The notes: generated from the letters alone by a model not told the origin. A stretch of DNA of 64,000 nucleotides from JAKAWQ01 sp963745975 (GCA_963745975.1 CAVUZJ010000005.1:558001-622000), one strand, 5' to 3'. Counted from the stretch's first letter, positions 25,124-36,983 are shown. Program-made: numbers and translations.

Positions 25124-28100
25124 TCGCCAGGCTCCAAGGCTTCCGGCTCCGCGGCGGGCGGGCGGCCCGCGAGGCGGCGGAGCCAGAGGCGGAAACGGTC
25201 GAGATAGAGGTAGATGACGGGCGTCGTGTAGAGCGTCAGCGCCTGGCTCACGATCAGGCCGCCGATGATCGAGACGCCGAGCGGCTGGCGGAGCTCGGCG
25301 CCGTAGCCCTGGCTCAGCACCAGCGGTGCTGCACCGAGGATCGCCGCCATCGTCGTCATCATGATCGGGCGGAAACGCAGGATCGCGGCCTCGCGGATGG
25401 CGCGGCGTGGCGTGAGATTGCGGCTTCTTTCCGCGTGGATCGCAAAGTCGATCATCATGATGGCGTTCTTCTTGACGATGCCGATGAGCAGGATGAGGCC
25501 GATCAGCGAGATGATGGTGAACTGCATGCGGAAGAGCATCAGCGCCAGCAGCGCGCCGACGCCGGCGGAGGGAAGCGTCGAGAGGATGGTGATCGGGTGG
25601 ATGGTGCTTTCGTAGAGGATGCCGAGCACGGTGTAGACGGCGATGAGCGCGGCGAGGATCAAGAGCGGCTCCTGGGAGAGGGACTGGACGAAGAGCTGGG
25701 CGGTGCCCGCGAAGGAGCCGTGGATGTCCGCGGGCATGCCGATCTTGAGCATCGCCTGGCGGATCGCCGCACTCGCGTCGCTCAGCGATTTTCCCTGAGC
25801 GAGATTGAAGGAGATCGTCGAGGCGACGAACAGGCCCTGGTGGTTGACGGAGAGCGGAGTCGTTCCCGGAGCGAAATGGGCGAAGGCGGAGAGCGGCACC
25901 ATCGTCTCCTGGTTCGTGCTGACGGCGGTGCCGCTCGAGGCGCTGGATTTGCCGGAGGCGGCGATGGCGTTGAGGGCGGCGTTGCGCGCCGCGTCGGAGG
26001 CGATCGATGCGGCCGTGAGGCTCGAGGAGGAGCTGGCGACGGTGCCGGCGGCGAAGCCGGTGGAGGAGGTGCCGGCGGCGGGCGCGCCCGACGTGCTGAC
26101 ATAGATGTCCTTGAGGATCGTCGGGCTCTGCCAGTAGCGCGGCGCCACCTCCATGACGACGTGGTACTGGTTCATCTGGCGGTAGATGGTCGAGACGAGG
26201 CGCTGGCCGAAGGCGTCGTCGAGCGTGTTGTCGATCTGGTCCGGCGTGACGCCGAGACTTGCCGCCCTGGCGCGCTCGATCACCACGTTGCTCTCGAGCC
26301 CGCCTTGCTGCTGGTCGGAGTTGACGTCCCGCAGCACGGGAGAATGGGCGAGCGCGGCATCGAGCTTCTGGGCCCACGCATAGACCTCCGCGCCCGAGCT
26401 TCCCTGGAGCGTGAACTGGTAGGCGGCGTTGCTCTGCCGCCCACCGGCGCGCAGGTCCGCGGCGGGCTGGAGGAAGAGCTGCGCGCCGGCGACGCGGCCG
26501 AGCGGACGGCGCAATTCCGCGATGACCTGGGTCGCCGAGGCATGGCGCTCGGAGAGCGGCTTCAAGGTGACGAAGACGAAGGCGGAGTTGGTCGAGCCGC
26601 CGCCGGTGAAGCCGGTGACGTTCTGCACCGCCTTGTTGCTTCGGACGATCGCCATCAACTGGGCGAGCTTCTGCTCCATGCTTTGGAAGGAGATGCTCTG
26701 ATCGGCCTGGACGCCGCCGATCAGGACGCCGGTGTCCTCGACCGGGAAGAGGCCCTTCGGGATGGCGATGAAGAGAAAGATCGTGAGGGTGAGCGTGGCG
26801 CCGAGGGCGAGGATCGAGAGCAGCGGATGGCGGAGCGCGGTGGTGAGGCTCCGCGTGTAGCGGTCGTGCGCGAAGTCGAAGGTGGCACGGCTGGCACCGA
26901 AGAGCCGGCCGAGCGCGCCCGTGCTTTGCTCGGCGCCGCGCGGCCGGAGCACGAGCGCGCACATCATCGGCGTGGTGGTGAGCGAGACGACGAGCGAGAA
27001 GACGATGGCGAGCGAGAGGGTGAGGCCGAACTCGCGGAAAAGCCGGCCGATGATCCCGCCCATCAGCAGGATGGGCAGGAAGACGGCGATGAGGGAGGTG
27101 CTCATCGAGAGCACGGTGAAGCCGACTTCGCGCGCGCCGCGCAAAGCGGCCTCGCGCGGCGAGAGCCCGGCATCGAGATGGCGGGAGATGTTCTCGAGCA
27201 CGACGATGGCGTCGTCCACCACGAAGCCGGTGGAGATGGTGAGCGCCATCAATGAGAGGCTGTCGAGGCTGAAGCCGAGCAGGTACATGCCGGCGAAGGT
27301 GCCGATGATGGAGACCGGCAGGGCGACGCAGGGGATCAGCGCCGCGCGCGGATCGCGCAGGAAGAGGAAGACGACGGCGATGACGAGGAAGACGGCGATC
27401 AGCAGCGTGAGCTGCGTATCGGCGAGCGAGGCGCGGATGGTGGTGCTGCGGTCGAGAGCGACCGACACATTGATGCTGGAGGGGATGGAGGCACGCACCA
27501 GCGGCAGCGCCGCCTTTATCTCATTGACGGTCTGGATGACGTTGGCGCCGGGCTCCGGATAGAGGATGACGAGCACGGCGGGCTGGCCGTTGTCGAGGCC
27601 CATGGTGCGCACGTTCTCGACGCCCTCGGTGACCGAGGCGATGTCGGAGAGGCGGACGGGGGCATTGTTGCGCCAGGCGATGATGAGCGGCGCGTAGTCG
27701 GCGGGACTGGTCGCCTGGTCGTTGGCGTAGAGCTGGTAGCGGTCTCCGGAGAATTCGATCGCGCCTTTCGGGCTATCGGCGTTGGCCGCGGCGAGTGCGG
27801 CGCGCACGTCCTCGAGCCCGATGCCGTATTTGGCGAGCTGGTTGGGGTTGAGCTCGACACGAACCGCGGGCAGCGCGCTGCCGCCGAGCGTGATCTCGCC
27901 GACGCCCGAGACCTGGGAGAGCTGCTGCTGCACGACGGTATCGGCGGCGTCGTAGATCTGGCCGCGCGTGAGGGTGGCCGAGGTGAGTGCGAGGACCATG
28001 ATCGGCGCCGAGGCGGGATTGAACTTGCGCCAGGTGGGGTTGCTGCGCAGGCCGGCCGGCAGATCCGCGCGCGCGGCGTTGATCGCCGCCTGCACGTCGC

Positions 28101-28416
28101 GGGCGGCACCGTTGATATCGCGGTCGAGGCCGAACTGCAGCACGATCCGGCACTGGCCGACGGTGCTCGTCGAGGTCATTTCGGTGACGTCGGCAATGAC
28201 GCCGAGATGCGCCTCGAGCGGGCTCGCGACGGTCGAGGCGACGGTGTCGGGGCTGGCGCCGGGCAAATTGGCCTGGACGACGATGGTCGGAAAATCGACC
28301 TCGGGCAGCGGCGCCACGGGAAGCTGTGCGTAGGCGAAGAGACCGGCGATCACGATGCCGATGGTGAGCAGCGTGGTCGCGACGGGCCGGTTGATGAAGA
28401 GCGCGGAGAGGTTCAC
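25120..28416 (-). CDS. RND efflux inner-membrane transporter, MdtC/MuxC type
   Basis: A 1098-residue, 12-helix proton-driven pump subunit; with its partner it should form a mixed trimer expelling drugs or detergents. FINRPVATTLLTIGIV opens the first helix, and the proton-relay helix 4 has FVVDDAIVVLENI. A GTG start at 28416 follows AGGCAAG. Odd: near residues 770-840 is a Ser/Ala/Gly-rich insertion (SSSSSLTAASIASD, then NAIAASGKSSASSG) in the second porter domain, which makes the protein about 60 residues longer than its paralogue upstream. Confidence 0.92.
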   Translation of the reverse strand: MNLSALFINRPVATTLLTIGIVIAGLFAYAQLPVAPLPEVDFPTIVVQANLPGASPDTVASTVASPLEAHLGVIADVTEMTSTSTVGQCRIVLQFGLDRDINGAARDVQAAINAARADLPAGLRSNPTWRKFNPASAPIMVLALTSATLTRGQIYDAADTVVQQQLSQVSGVGEITLGGSALPAVRVELNPNQLAKYGIGLEDVRAALAAANADSPKGAIEFSGDRYQLYANDQATSPADYAPLIIAWRNNAPVRLSDIASVTEGVENVRTMGLDNGQPAVLVILYPEPGANVIQTVNEIKAALPLVRASIPSSINVSVALDRSTTIRASLADTQLTLLIAVFLVIAVVFLFLRDPRAALIPCVALPVSIIGTFAGMYLLGFSLDSLSLMALTISTGFVVDDAIVVLENISRHLDAGLSPREAALRGAREVGFTVLSMSTSLIAVFLPILLMGGIIGRLFREFGLTLSLAIVFSLVVSLTTTPMMCALVLRPRGAEQSTGALGRLFGASRATFDFAHDRYTRSLTTALRHPLLSILALGATLTLTIFLFIAIPKGLFPVEDTGVLIGGVQADQSISFQSMEQKLAQLMAIVRSNKAVQNVTGFTGGGSTNSAFVFVTLKPLSERHASATQVIAELRRPLGRVAGAQLFLQPAADLRAGGRQSNAAYQFTLQGSSGAEVYAWAQKLDAALAHSPVLRDVNSDQQQGGLESNVVIERARAASLGVTPDQIDNTLDDAFGQRLVSTIYRQMNQYHVVMEVAPRYWQSPTILKDIYVSTSGAPAAGTSSTGFAAGTVASSSSSLTAASIASDAARNAALNAIAASGKSSASSGTAVSTNQETMVPLSAFAHFAPGTTPLSVNHQGLFVASTISFNLAQGKSLSDASAAIRQAMLKIGMPADIHGSFAGTAQLFVQSLSQEPLLILAALIAVYTVLGILYESTIHPITILSTLPSAGVGALLALMLFRMQFTIISLIGLILLIGIVKKNAIMMIDFAIHAERSRNLTPRRAIREAAILRFRPIMMTTMAAILGAAPLVLSQGYGAELRQPLGVSIIGGLIVSQALTLYTTPVIYLYLDRFRLWLRRLAGRPPAAEPEALEPGE

Positions 28417-28425
28417 CTTGCCTGC

Positions 28426-28458
28426 TTCATTCGGCGTTCATTCGGCGTTCATTCCGCC
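28426..28458. repeat. Three tandem 11-bp repeats between the two RND genes
   Basis: TTCATTCGGCG twice, then TTCATTCCGCC. The array covers the stop codon of the upstream RND gene and the leader of the next, and probably arose by slippage. Confidence 0.7.
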
Positions 28459-31400
28459 GGGGCGGCGGCGGCGGGGCCGAGGCGGCGGGCAAGTCTCGCG
28501 GCGAGCCGGTCGAGATAGAGATAGATCACCGGCGTCGTGAAAAGAGTGAGCGCCTGGCTCACGATCAGGCCGCCGACGATGGTGAGGCCGAGCGGGCGGC
28601 GCAGCTCCGAGCCGGTCCCGGTGCCGAGCATCAGCGGCAGGGCGGCGAGGAGGGCTGCCATCGTCGTCATCATGATCGGGCGGAAGCGCAGCAGGCAGGC
28701 GCGATGGATGGCCTCGCGCGGCGGCAGGCCCTCGACGCGCTCGCCCTCGAGCGCGAAGTCGATCATCATGATCGCGTTCTTCTTGACGATGCCGATGAGC
28801 AGGATGATGCCGATGATCGAGATGACGTCGAGGTTCTCGCCGGCCGCCATCAGCGCGAGCAGCGCGCCGATGCCGGCGGAAGGCAGCGTCGAGAGAATCG
28901 TGAGCGGGTGGATGAAGCTCTCGTAGAGCACGCCGAGCACGATGTAGACGGTGGCGAGCGCTGCGAGGATGAGGAAGAGCTCGTTGCCGAGCGTCGCCTG
29001 GAAGGAGAGTGCGGCGCCCTGGAAGCTGGTGATGAAGCTGGCGGGCAAGCCGATATCGTGCTCGGCCTTCTGGATCGCGCTCACCGCACCGCCGAGCGAG
29101 GCGCCCGGGGCGAGGTTGAAGGAGATGCGGGTCGCGGGGAACTGGCCGAGATGCTCGATGACGAGCGGCGCCGTCTCGACCTTGACGCTGGCGATGGACG
29201 AGAGCGGCACCTGGCTGGTGAGGCCGGAGGTGCCGGTGGCAAGCCCCGAGGGCAGATAGACCGCGTCGAGCCCGGCAAGCGAGGTCTGCAGATCGGGCGA
29301 GGCTTCCAGGATCACGCGGTACTGGTTCGACTGGGTGAAGATGGTCGAGATGATGCGCTGGCCGAAGGCGTCGTAGAGCGCGTTGTCCACGGTCGCCATG
29401 GTGATGCCGAGGCTCGCCGCCTTGGCGCGATCGACGTCGATATAGGCGCTAAGGCCGCTCTCCTGAAGATCGCTGGTGACATCCGAGAGCTCGGGCAGCT
29501 TCTGGAGGCTCGCGAGCAGCTTGGGCACCCAGGTGGTGAAGGCGCCCGCGTTCGCGTTCTCGAGCACGAACTGGTATTGCGCGGCGCTGACCGTGTCGCC
29601 GATGGTGAGGTCCTGCACCGGCTGCATCGAGAGCGCGATGCCGGGCACATTGGCGACCGCCTGCTGGAGGCGGGCGATGATCTCGGTGGCGCTTGCGTTG
29701 CGCTGATCGCGCGGCTTGAGCGTGATCAGGAAGCGGCCGCTGTTCAGCGTCACGTTGGTGCCGTCCACGCCGACATAGGAGGAGAGGCCGGTGACGTCCG
29801 GGTCCTTGAGGATGATTTTCGCGAGCGCCTGCTGGCGGGTGACCATGTCGGAATAGGAGATCGATTGCGCCGCCTGGGTGATGCCCTGGATCTCGCCGGT
29901 GTCCTGCGTCGGGAAGAAGCCCTTGGGGATCGCGATGTAGAGGGCGACGGTGAGGGCGAGAGTCGCGATCGCGATCGCGAGCACCGTCGGCTGATGGTCC
30001 AGCACGACGTTGAGCGCGCGATCGTAGGCGGCGATCAGCCCATCGAAGAAGCGGCGGCTGGCGGCGCCGATGCGGCTCCGCTCGGTGCCGGGATCGCGGC
30101 GCAGCAACCTCGCCGAGAGCATCGGGACGAGGGTGAGCGAGACGATCGCCGAGATGACGATGGTGACGGCGAGCGTAAGCGCGAACTCGTGGAAGAGGCG
30201 GCCGACGACGTCGCCCATGAAGAGCAGCGGGATCAGCACGGCGATCAGCGAGACGGTGAGCGAAATGATGGTGAAGCCGATCTCGCCGGCGCCGCGCATC
30301 GCCGCCTCGCGCGCGGGAAGGCCCTGCTCGACGTAGCGGGAGATGTTCTCGATCATCACGATCGCGTCGTCGACGACGAAGCCGGTGGCGATGGTGAGCG
30401 CCATCAGCGAAAGATTGTCGAGGCTGAAACCGAGCAGGTACATCGCCCCGAAGGTGCCGACGATGGAGAGCGGCACTGAGAGGCTCGGGATGATCGTGGC
30501 GGGAATGCTGCGGAGAAAAAGAAAAATCACCATCACGACGAGCACGACGGCGAGCGTGAGCTCGAACTCGACGTCGCGGACGGAGGCGCGGATGGTGGTC
30601 GTCTGATCGGCGATCGTTGCCACCTGGATCGAAGAGGGGAGCGAGGCGGTGAGCTTGGGCAGGAGCGCCTTGACGCCGTCCGCCACCGCGATGACGTTGG
30701 CGCCGGGCTGGCGCTGGATGTTGAGGATGACGGCCGGCGTGGTGTCGGACCAGGCGCCGATTTCGGCATCCTCCGGCCCCTGGACGACCGAGGCGACGTT
30801 GGAGAGGCGCACCGGCGCGCCGTCGCGGTAGGCGATCACCGCGCTCAGATACTGACCGGCGCTCTCGAGCTGGTCGTTGGCGTTGATCGTGTAGGACTGC
30901 GCCGGGCCGTCGAAATTGCCCTTCGGCAGGTTGATGTTGAGATTGCCGATGGTGGTGCGCAGGTCGTCGATATTGAGGCCGTAGCCAGCGAGCTTCTGGA
31001 GGTTGACCTCGACCCGGACGGCGGGTGCGGTGCCGCCGCTGATGCTGACCAGCCCGACGCCGGGCAGCTGGGAGATTTTCTGCGCGAGCACGGTGTCGGC
31101 GTCGTTCTCGACCGTGGTGAGCGGCAGTACGGCGGAGGTCGCGGCGAGCGTGAGGATGGGCGCGTCGGCGGGGTTGTACTTGGCGTAGATGGGCGGGGCG
31201 GGCAGGCCGGAGGGCAGGAGGCTGTTGGCGGCGTTGATCGCCGCCTGGACCTCTTGCTCGGCGATGTCGATCGAGAGCGAGAGGTCGAACTGGAGCGTGA
31301 TGACCGAGGCGCCGGCCGAGGAGGTCGAGGACATCTGGTTGAGCCCCGGCATCTCGCCGAACTGGACCTCGAGCGGCGCGGTGACGGAGGTCGCCATCAC

Positions 31401-31571
31401 GTCCGGGCTGGCGCCGGGATAGAAGGTGGTGACCTGGATGGTCGGGTAATCGACCTCGGGCAGCGCCGAGATCGGCAGCAGGCCGTAGGCGAGCAGGCCG
31501 GCGAGCAGGATCGCCACCATGAAGAGCGAGGTGCCGACCGGGCGGAGGATGAAGAGGCGCGAGGGATTCAT
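28449..31571 (-). CDS. RND efflux inner-membrane transporter, MdtB/MuxB type
   Basis: A 1040-residue RND pump subunit, paralogous to the following gene. FILRPVGTSLFMVAILLAG forms helix 1, GFVVDDAIVMIENISRY marks helix 4 with the paired Asp, and VYLPSGLATG lies in the periplasmic part. The RND-RND-outer-membrane-factor order after an MdtA-type adaptor matches mdtABC/muxABC operons. The gap to the adaptor gene is 30 bases. Confidence 0.93.
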   Translation of the reverse strand: MNPSRLFILRPVGTSLFMVAILLAGLLAYGLLPISALPEVDYPTIQVTTFYPGASPDVMATSVTAPLEVQFGEMPGLNQMSSTSSAGASVITLQFDLSLSIDIAEQEVQAAINAANSLLPSGLPAPPIYAKYNPADAPILTLAATSAVLPLTTVENDADTVLAQKISQLPGVGLVSISGGTAPAVRVEVNLQKLAGYGLNIDDLRTTIGNLNINLPKGNFDGPAQSYTINANDQLESAGQYLSAVIAYRDGAPVRLSNVASVVQGPEDAEIGAWSDTTPAVILNIQRQPGANVIAVADGVKALLPKLTASLPSSIQVATIADQTTTIRASVRDVEFELTLAVVLVVMVIFLFLRSIPATIIPSLSVPLSIVGTFGAMYLLGFSLDNLSLMALTIATGFVVDDAIVMIENISRYVEQGLPAREAAMRGAGEIGFTIISLTVSLIAVLIPLLFMGDVVGRLFHEFALTLAVTIVISAIVSLTLVPMLSARLLRRDPGTERSRIGAASRRFFDGLIAAYDRALNVVLDHQPTVLAIAIATLALTVALYIAIPKGFFPTQDTGEIQGITQAAQSISYSDMVTRQQALAKIILKDPDVTGLSSYVGVDGTNVTLNSGRFLITLKPRDQRNASATEIIARLQQAVANVPGIALSMQPVQDLTIGDTVSAAQYQFVLENANAGAFTTWVPKLLASLQKLPELSDVTSDLQESGLSAYIDVDRAKAASLGITMATVDNALYDAFGQRIISTIFTQSNQYRVILEASPDLQTSLAGLDAVYLPSGLATGTSGLTSQVPLSSIASVKVETAPLVIEHLGQFPATRISFNLAPGASLGGAVSAIQKAEHDIGLPASFITSFQGAALSFQATLGNELFLILAALATVYIVLGVLYESFIHPLTILSTLPSAGIGALLALMAAGENLDVISIIGIILLIGIVKKNAIMMIDFALEGERVEGLPPREAIHRACLLRFRPIMMTTMAALLAALPLMLGTGTGSELRRPLGLTIVGGLIVSQALTLFTTPVIYLYLDRLAARLARRLGPAAAAPAE

Positions 31572-31601
31572 GCCGGGGGGCTCAGGCCGGGCGGGCGCCG
31601 C

Positions 31602-32873
31602 TCACGGCTGGGGCTTGGGCGCGGGCGCTGGGGGCGCGGCAGGAGCGGGCGGCTTTGCGGAGGCCGCCGCCGGGGCGACGACGGTGACCTTGGCGCCGGG
31701 ATGCAGTCTATCGGCCCCGTCGGTCACCACCTTGGCGCCGGCGGCGAGGCCGGAGGTGATGGCGGTCTCGCTCGCGGTGTTGGGCCCGAGCACCACCTTC
31801 TGCACGGCGACCGTGCCATTGGAATTGACGACATAGACGAATGTTCCGGGGGCGCCGCGCTGGATCGCAGCACCCGGCACCAGCACGGCATTCTTCAGCG
31901 TGTTGACGAGCAGCTCGACGTTGACGAACTCGTTGGGGAAGAGCGTGTTCTTCGGATTCGGGAAGCTCGCGCGGAGCTCGACCGTGCCGGTCGAGACGTT
32001 GATCTGGTTGTCCATCGCGTAGAGCGTGCCGGTCGCGAGTTTTTCCGTATTTGTGCTGTCATAAAGCGTGACGGGAAGCGGCGGTCCGGACTGCATCGCC
32101 TCGGTAACGGCCGCGATATCGTTCTGCGGCAGGGTGAAGATGACGCTGATCGGGTCGAGCTCGGTGACGACGACGATGCCGCTCGTGCTCGAGGTCTGGA
32201 CGTAGTTGCCGGGATCGACCTGAAGCAGGCCGGCGCGCCCGGTGATCGGCGAGGTGATGTGGCAGTAGGTCAGGTTGAGCTTGTCGTTGGCGATCGTTCC
32301 CTCATCGACCTTGACCGTGCCCTCGTACTGCTGGACCAGGAATTGCTGGTCGGCGACCTGCTGCTCGGCGATCGAGTTCTGCGCCTGCAGCCGCTGGTAG
32401 CGGGCGAGGTCGCTTCGCGCCTGATTGAGGAGCCCGGTGTCGTGGGCGAGCTGGCCCTCGGCCTGCTGGAGCGCCGCCTCGTATGGACGCGGGTCGATCT
32501 GGGCCAGGAACTGGCCCTTCTCCACCATCTGGCCTTCCTTGAAGCCGACGTTCATCAGCTGGCCGTTGATCTGGGTCATCACCGTCACCGTGTTGAAGGG
32601 TGTCACGGTGCCGAGCGCATTGAGGATCACCGGCATCTCGCCGGTGGTGGCGGTGGCGATGCCGACGGGCTGGGGCGGGGTCGGGGGCGGTCCCTTGGCC
32701 GGTCCGTGGCCCCAGGGATGGGCCCAGAAGACCGCGCCGGCGATCAGCGCGAGGACGAGGAGGGCGGGAAGGACGCGGCGGCGGCGGCGGACGGCGGGCG
32801 GTCGCGCGATCTCACGGCTCGCGGGCGGAGCGCCGTAGCTTCTTGCCGTTGCCGGATCGGTACGTTCGTCCAT
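31602..32873 (-). CDS. Membrane fusion protein (periplasmic adaptor), MdtA type
   Basis: A 423-residue adaptor linking the RND pumps to the outer-membrane duct. A single N-terminal anchor lies near residues 31-50 (RRRRVLPALLVLALIAGAVF). Then come the lipoyl half GTVTPFNTVTVMTQINGQL, a coiled-coil hairpin about residues 130-190 rich in Gln, the barrel SPITGRAGLLQVDPGNYV, and a Pro/Ala-rich C-terminal tail. First gene of a four-gene operon on the minus strand. A 203-base region before clpA's 3' end should hold the promoter; I see no regulator gene next to it. Confidence 0.92.
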   Translation of the reverse strand: MDERTDPATARSYGAPPASREIARPPAVRRRRRVLPALLVLALIAGAVFWAHPWGHGPAKGPPPTPPQPVGIATATTGEMPVILNALGTVTPFNTVTVMTQINGQLMNVGFKEGQMVEKGQFLAQIDPRPYEAALQQAEGQLAHDTGLLNQARSDLARYQRLQAQNSIAEQQVADQQFLVQQYEGTVKVDEGTIANDKLNLTYCHITSPITGRAGLLQVDPGNYVQTSSTSGIVVVTELDPISVIFTLPQNDIAAVTEAMQSGPPLPVTLYDSTNTEKLATGTLYAMDNQINVSTGTVELRASFPNPKNTLFPNEFVNVELLVNTLKNAVLVPGAAIQRGAPGTFVYVVNSNGTVAVQKVVLGPNTASETAITSGLAAGAKVVTDGADRLHPGAKVTVVAPAAASAKPPAPAAPPAPAPKPQP

Positions 32874-33076
32874 CGGTCCCCTCGTGCGCGGCCTTACCCC
32901 GCCGCCAGGGCGGAGTTGTCGCGCCGGCGGGGCGAAAACAAGGCGGCCATAGGCCTACCCCAGGGCCGGACGCGCGCCCGGATGGCCAAATGGCATAGCC
33001 TTATTGCAGCCGTATGTCGCTTATCTCTTTCCCGGCTTGCCGGCGGATTGCGATTGGTTCAGGCGTCCCGGGCGGC

Positions 33077-35419
<2,343 letters not shown>

Positions 35420-35508
35420 GGCTGCGGCGCTCCCTTACGAAGTGCGGCCTGCCGGCAGAAGCGGCCGGGACCGGCCGGATTCTACGGGCAACCGGGGATT
35501 AAGGACGA

Positions 35509-35835
35509 TCATTCTTTCTCGATCGTGCATTGGAGAGGGTGCTGGTTCTGTCGTGCGAGATCCATGACCTGCGTCACCTTGGTCTCGGCGACCTCATAGG
35601 TATAGACGCCGCATACGCCCACACCCCGGCGATGAACGTGCAGCATGATGCGGGTGGCTTCCTCGCGAGTCTTCTGGAAGAACCGCTCGAGCACATGGAC
35701 CACGAATTCCATCGGCGTGTAGTCGTCGTTCAGCATCAGGACTTTGTACATCGCGGGCTTGCGCGTCTTCGGGCGCGCCCGCACCACGACGCCCGTGGAA
35801 GGGCCGTTGCCGCCTTGCCTGTCGTTGTCGCTCAT
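35509..35835 (-). CDS. clpS: ATP-dependent Clp protease adaptor protein ClpS
   Basis: A 108-residue adaptor that hands N-degron proteins to ClpA. The core motifs are YKVLMLNDDYTPMEFVVHVLE (signature NDDYTPMEFV) and then the ligand-pocket MLHVHRRGVGVCGVYTYEVAE. The first 27 residues are a flexible extension, as usual. Followed by clpA. Confidence 0.96.
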   Translation of the reverse strand: MSDNDRQGGNGPSTGVVVRARPKTRKPAMYKVLMLNDDYTPMEFVVHVLERFFQKTREEATRIMLHVHRRGVGVCGVYTYEVAETKVTQVMDLARQNQHPLQCTIEKE

Positions 35836-36084
35836 CGGGATTCCACCCGGCGGGCGCCCGACGCGGGGCGCCGCCCGCCTTCCCCGGCCACGCCGTTCCT
35901 TGCCTTGGGCCGTCGCACACGGCCGAGCCCCGTGGGAGGCCGGGGCGAGAGGGGCACCGAGGGCGCGACGCGGTCCATGGCAAAACCATATCGGAACGCG
36001 GCCCGGTCGGAAAAGGGCTCTGCAAGATTCTACACGGGCTTGTTTGCAAGCGTGGCGCGCATGCGACGCACGCGCCCGCCATGC

Positions 36085-36126
36085 AAAAGGGGCCGGAGAC
36101 GCCCTTGCGGTTCATCTCCGGCCCCT
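36085..36126 (-). terminator. Rho-independent terminator of the phasin gene
   Basis: Read on the minus strand: a perfect 12-bp stem AGGGGCCGGAGA / TCTCCGGCCCCT (36088-36099, 36115-36126) with a 15-base loop, then TTTT (36085-36088). It lies about 190 bases past the phasin stop codon. Confidence 0.7.
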
Positions 36127-36152
36127 CGCGATCGTCCTGCCGCCCGCCTGCC

Positions 36153-36183
36153 GGCCAACCTGCACAAGGGCCAACCTGCACAA
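36153..36183. repeat. 15-bp direct repeat, two copies
   Basis: GGCCAACCTGCACAA at 36153-36167 and 36169-36183, one base apart. The TGCACAA word echoes the GCACAAA arms of the palindrome upstream of the phasin gene. Confidence 0.7.
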
Positions 36184-36313
36184 ACGAAGGTGGCACAAGG
36201 CTCATCGTGCCGCTACGGGACCCGCACTGCCTTTCGCGGCCGCCCTGCTGGCAGCGAAAGCTTGCAGTCCGCGAACGCGACGGACGGCAAAATCACGACC
36301 CCACGCGGTGCGC

Positions 36314-36820
36314 TTACGCAGTCCGGGCGAACTTCTCCACCGCGAGCGCATAGCGCTGCGTCAGGGGGGCCATGGCCTGCTCGGCAAGCTTCACCGAAGC
36401 GTCGGTGATGCGGCCGGTTTCGGCGACGGCCTTCTCCATGGAGGACCGGGCGAGAGACGCCTGCAGATCCACCGCCTCCTTGAGCGACTTCACCCCGCTC
36501 AGCGCGCGGCAGGTCGCCAGCGTCTCGTCGAAGGAGGCTTGCGCGGAGGCCACCACCTGCTGGGTGATCTCCTGCACGCCGCTCGACCAGATCTTCCCCG
36601 ATTTGACGACCGCTTCGAAGTTGCCCTGGTTGAAAGCCAGCATTTCCTCAGCCGTCTTCATGGCCTTCTCCACGTTTTCCTTGACCTGCGCCTGGGTTGT
36701 CTGGAAGCCCGCCGTCGCCTTGAACATGCCGTCCTTGATGGCCGTGGCCGTCTGCTCGAACCCGCTCGTTACGGAAGCGACTGCATCCGACGCTTCGCTG
36801 CCCTTTGCCTTGACCGTCAT
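36314..36820 (-). CDS. Phasin family protein
   Basis: A 168-residue protein predicted to coat polyhydroxyalkanoate granules. It is almost wholly alpha-helical with heptad-like Ala/Gln/Glu patterns (FQTTQAQVKENVEKAMKTAEE, then FNQGNFEAVVKSGKIW), the hallmark of the Phasin_2 family. The ATG at 36820 follows GGAGCAGGAA; an ATG four codons earlier lacks a ribosome site. It is monocistronic: divergent from the carboxypeptidase gene, with two TGC-N3-GCA palindromes upstream (possible PhaR sites) and a terminator downstream. Confidence 0.9.
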   Translation of the reverse strand: MTVKAKGSEASDAVASVTSGFEQTATAIKDGMFKATAGFQTTQAQVKENVEKAMKTAEEMLAFNQGNFEAVVKSGKIWSSGVQEITQQVVASAQASFDETLATCRALSGVKSLKEAVDLQASLARSSMEKAVAETGRITDASVKLAEQAMAPLTQRYALAVEKFARTA

Positions 36821-36910
36821 TTCCTGCTCCATTGAGATTGCTGCCAGGCGGCCGAGGAAGAGGCCAGGGGCGCGTCCCCTGCCGCTATCGGTCCGCTGTC
36901 GAACCGGCTT

Positions 36911-36923
36911 GCTGCAATGCAGC
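36911..36923. promoter_or_regulatory. Palindrome CTGC-N3-GCAG upstream of the phasin gene (PhaR-like site)
   Basis: GCTGCA-A-TGCAGC, about 91-103 bases before the phasin ATG. CTGC-N3-GCAG is, from memory of work on Rhodobacter, the sequence bound by the PHA-granule regulator PhaR. Assignment is by similarity of sequence and position only. Confidence 0.5.
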
Positions 36924-36966
36924 ACAAACGGCACCTAGGACGGCGCGCGCCGCTTTGCAAGTGAAA

Positions 36967-36983
36967 TTTGTGCGTTGCACAAA
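36967..36983. promoter_or_regulatory. Second palindrome TTTGTGC-N3-GCACAAA upstream of the phasin gene
   Basis: Perfect 7-bp arms around GTT. It contains TGC-N3-GCA like the site at 36911-36923, with the centres 58 bases apart. It could be a second PhaR-type site, or the operator of the divergent carboxypeptidase gene. Confidence 0.5.

Larger units (their letters stand above)
35836..36313. other. Intergenic region between phasin gene end and clpS
   Basis: A 478-base gap. It holds a terminator at 36085-36126 and a 15-bp direct repeat at 36153-36183. Several frames are open through the G+C-rich part, but none has a ribosome site with protein-like composition. The clpS promoter should lie near 35840-35990, but I cannot point to boxes. 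Confidence 0.5.

Noticed and set aside
23657..26962. A long N-terminal extension of the outer-membrane efflux gene
   Set aside because: The extension is Arg/Pro/His-rich shadow of the RND gene. The lipoprotein start at 25123 has a perfect lipobox and couples by ATGA.
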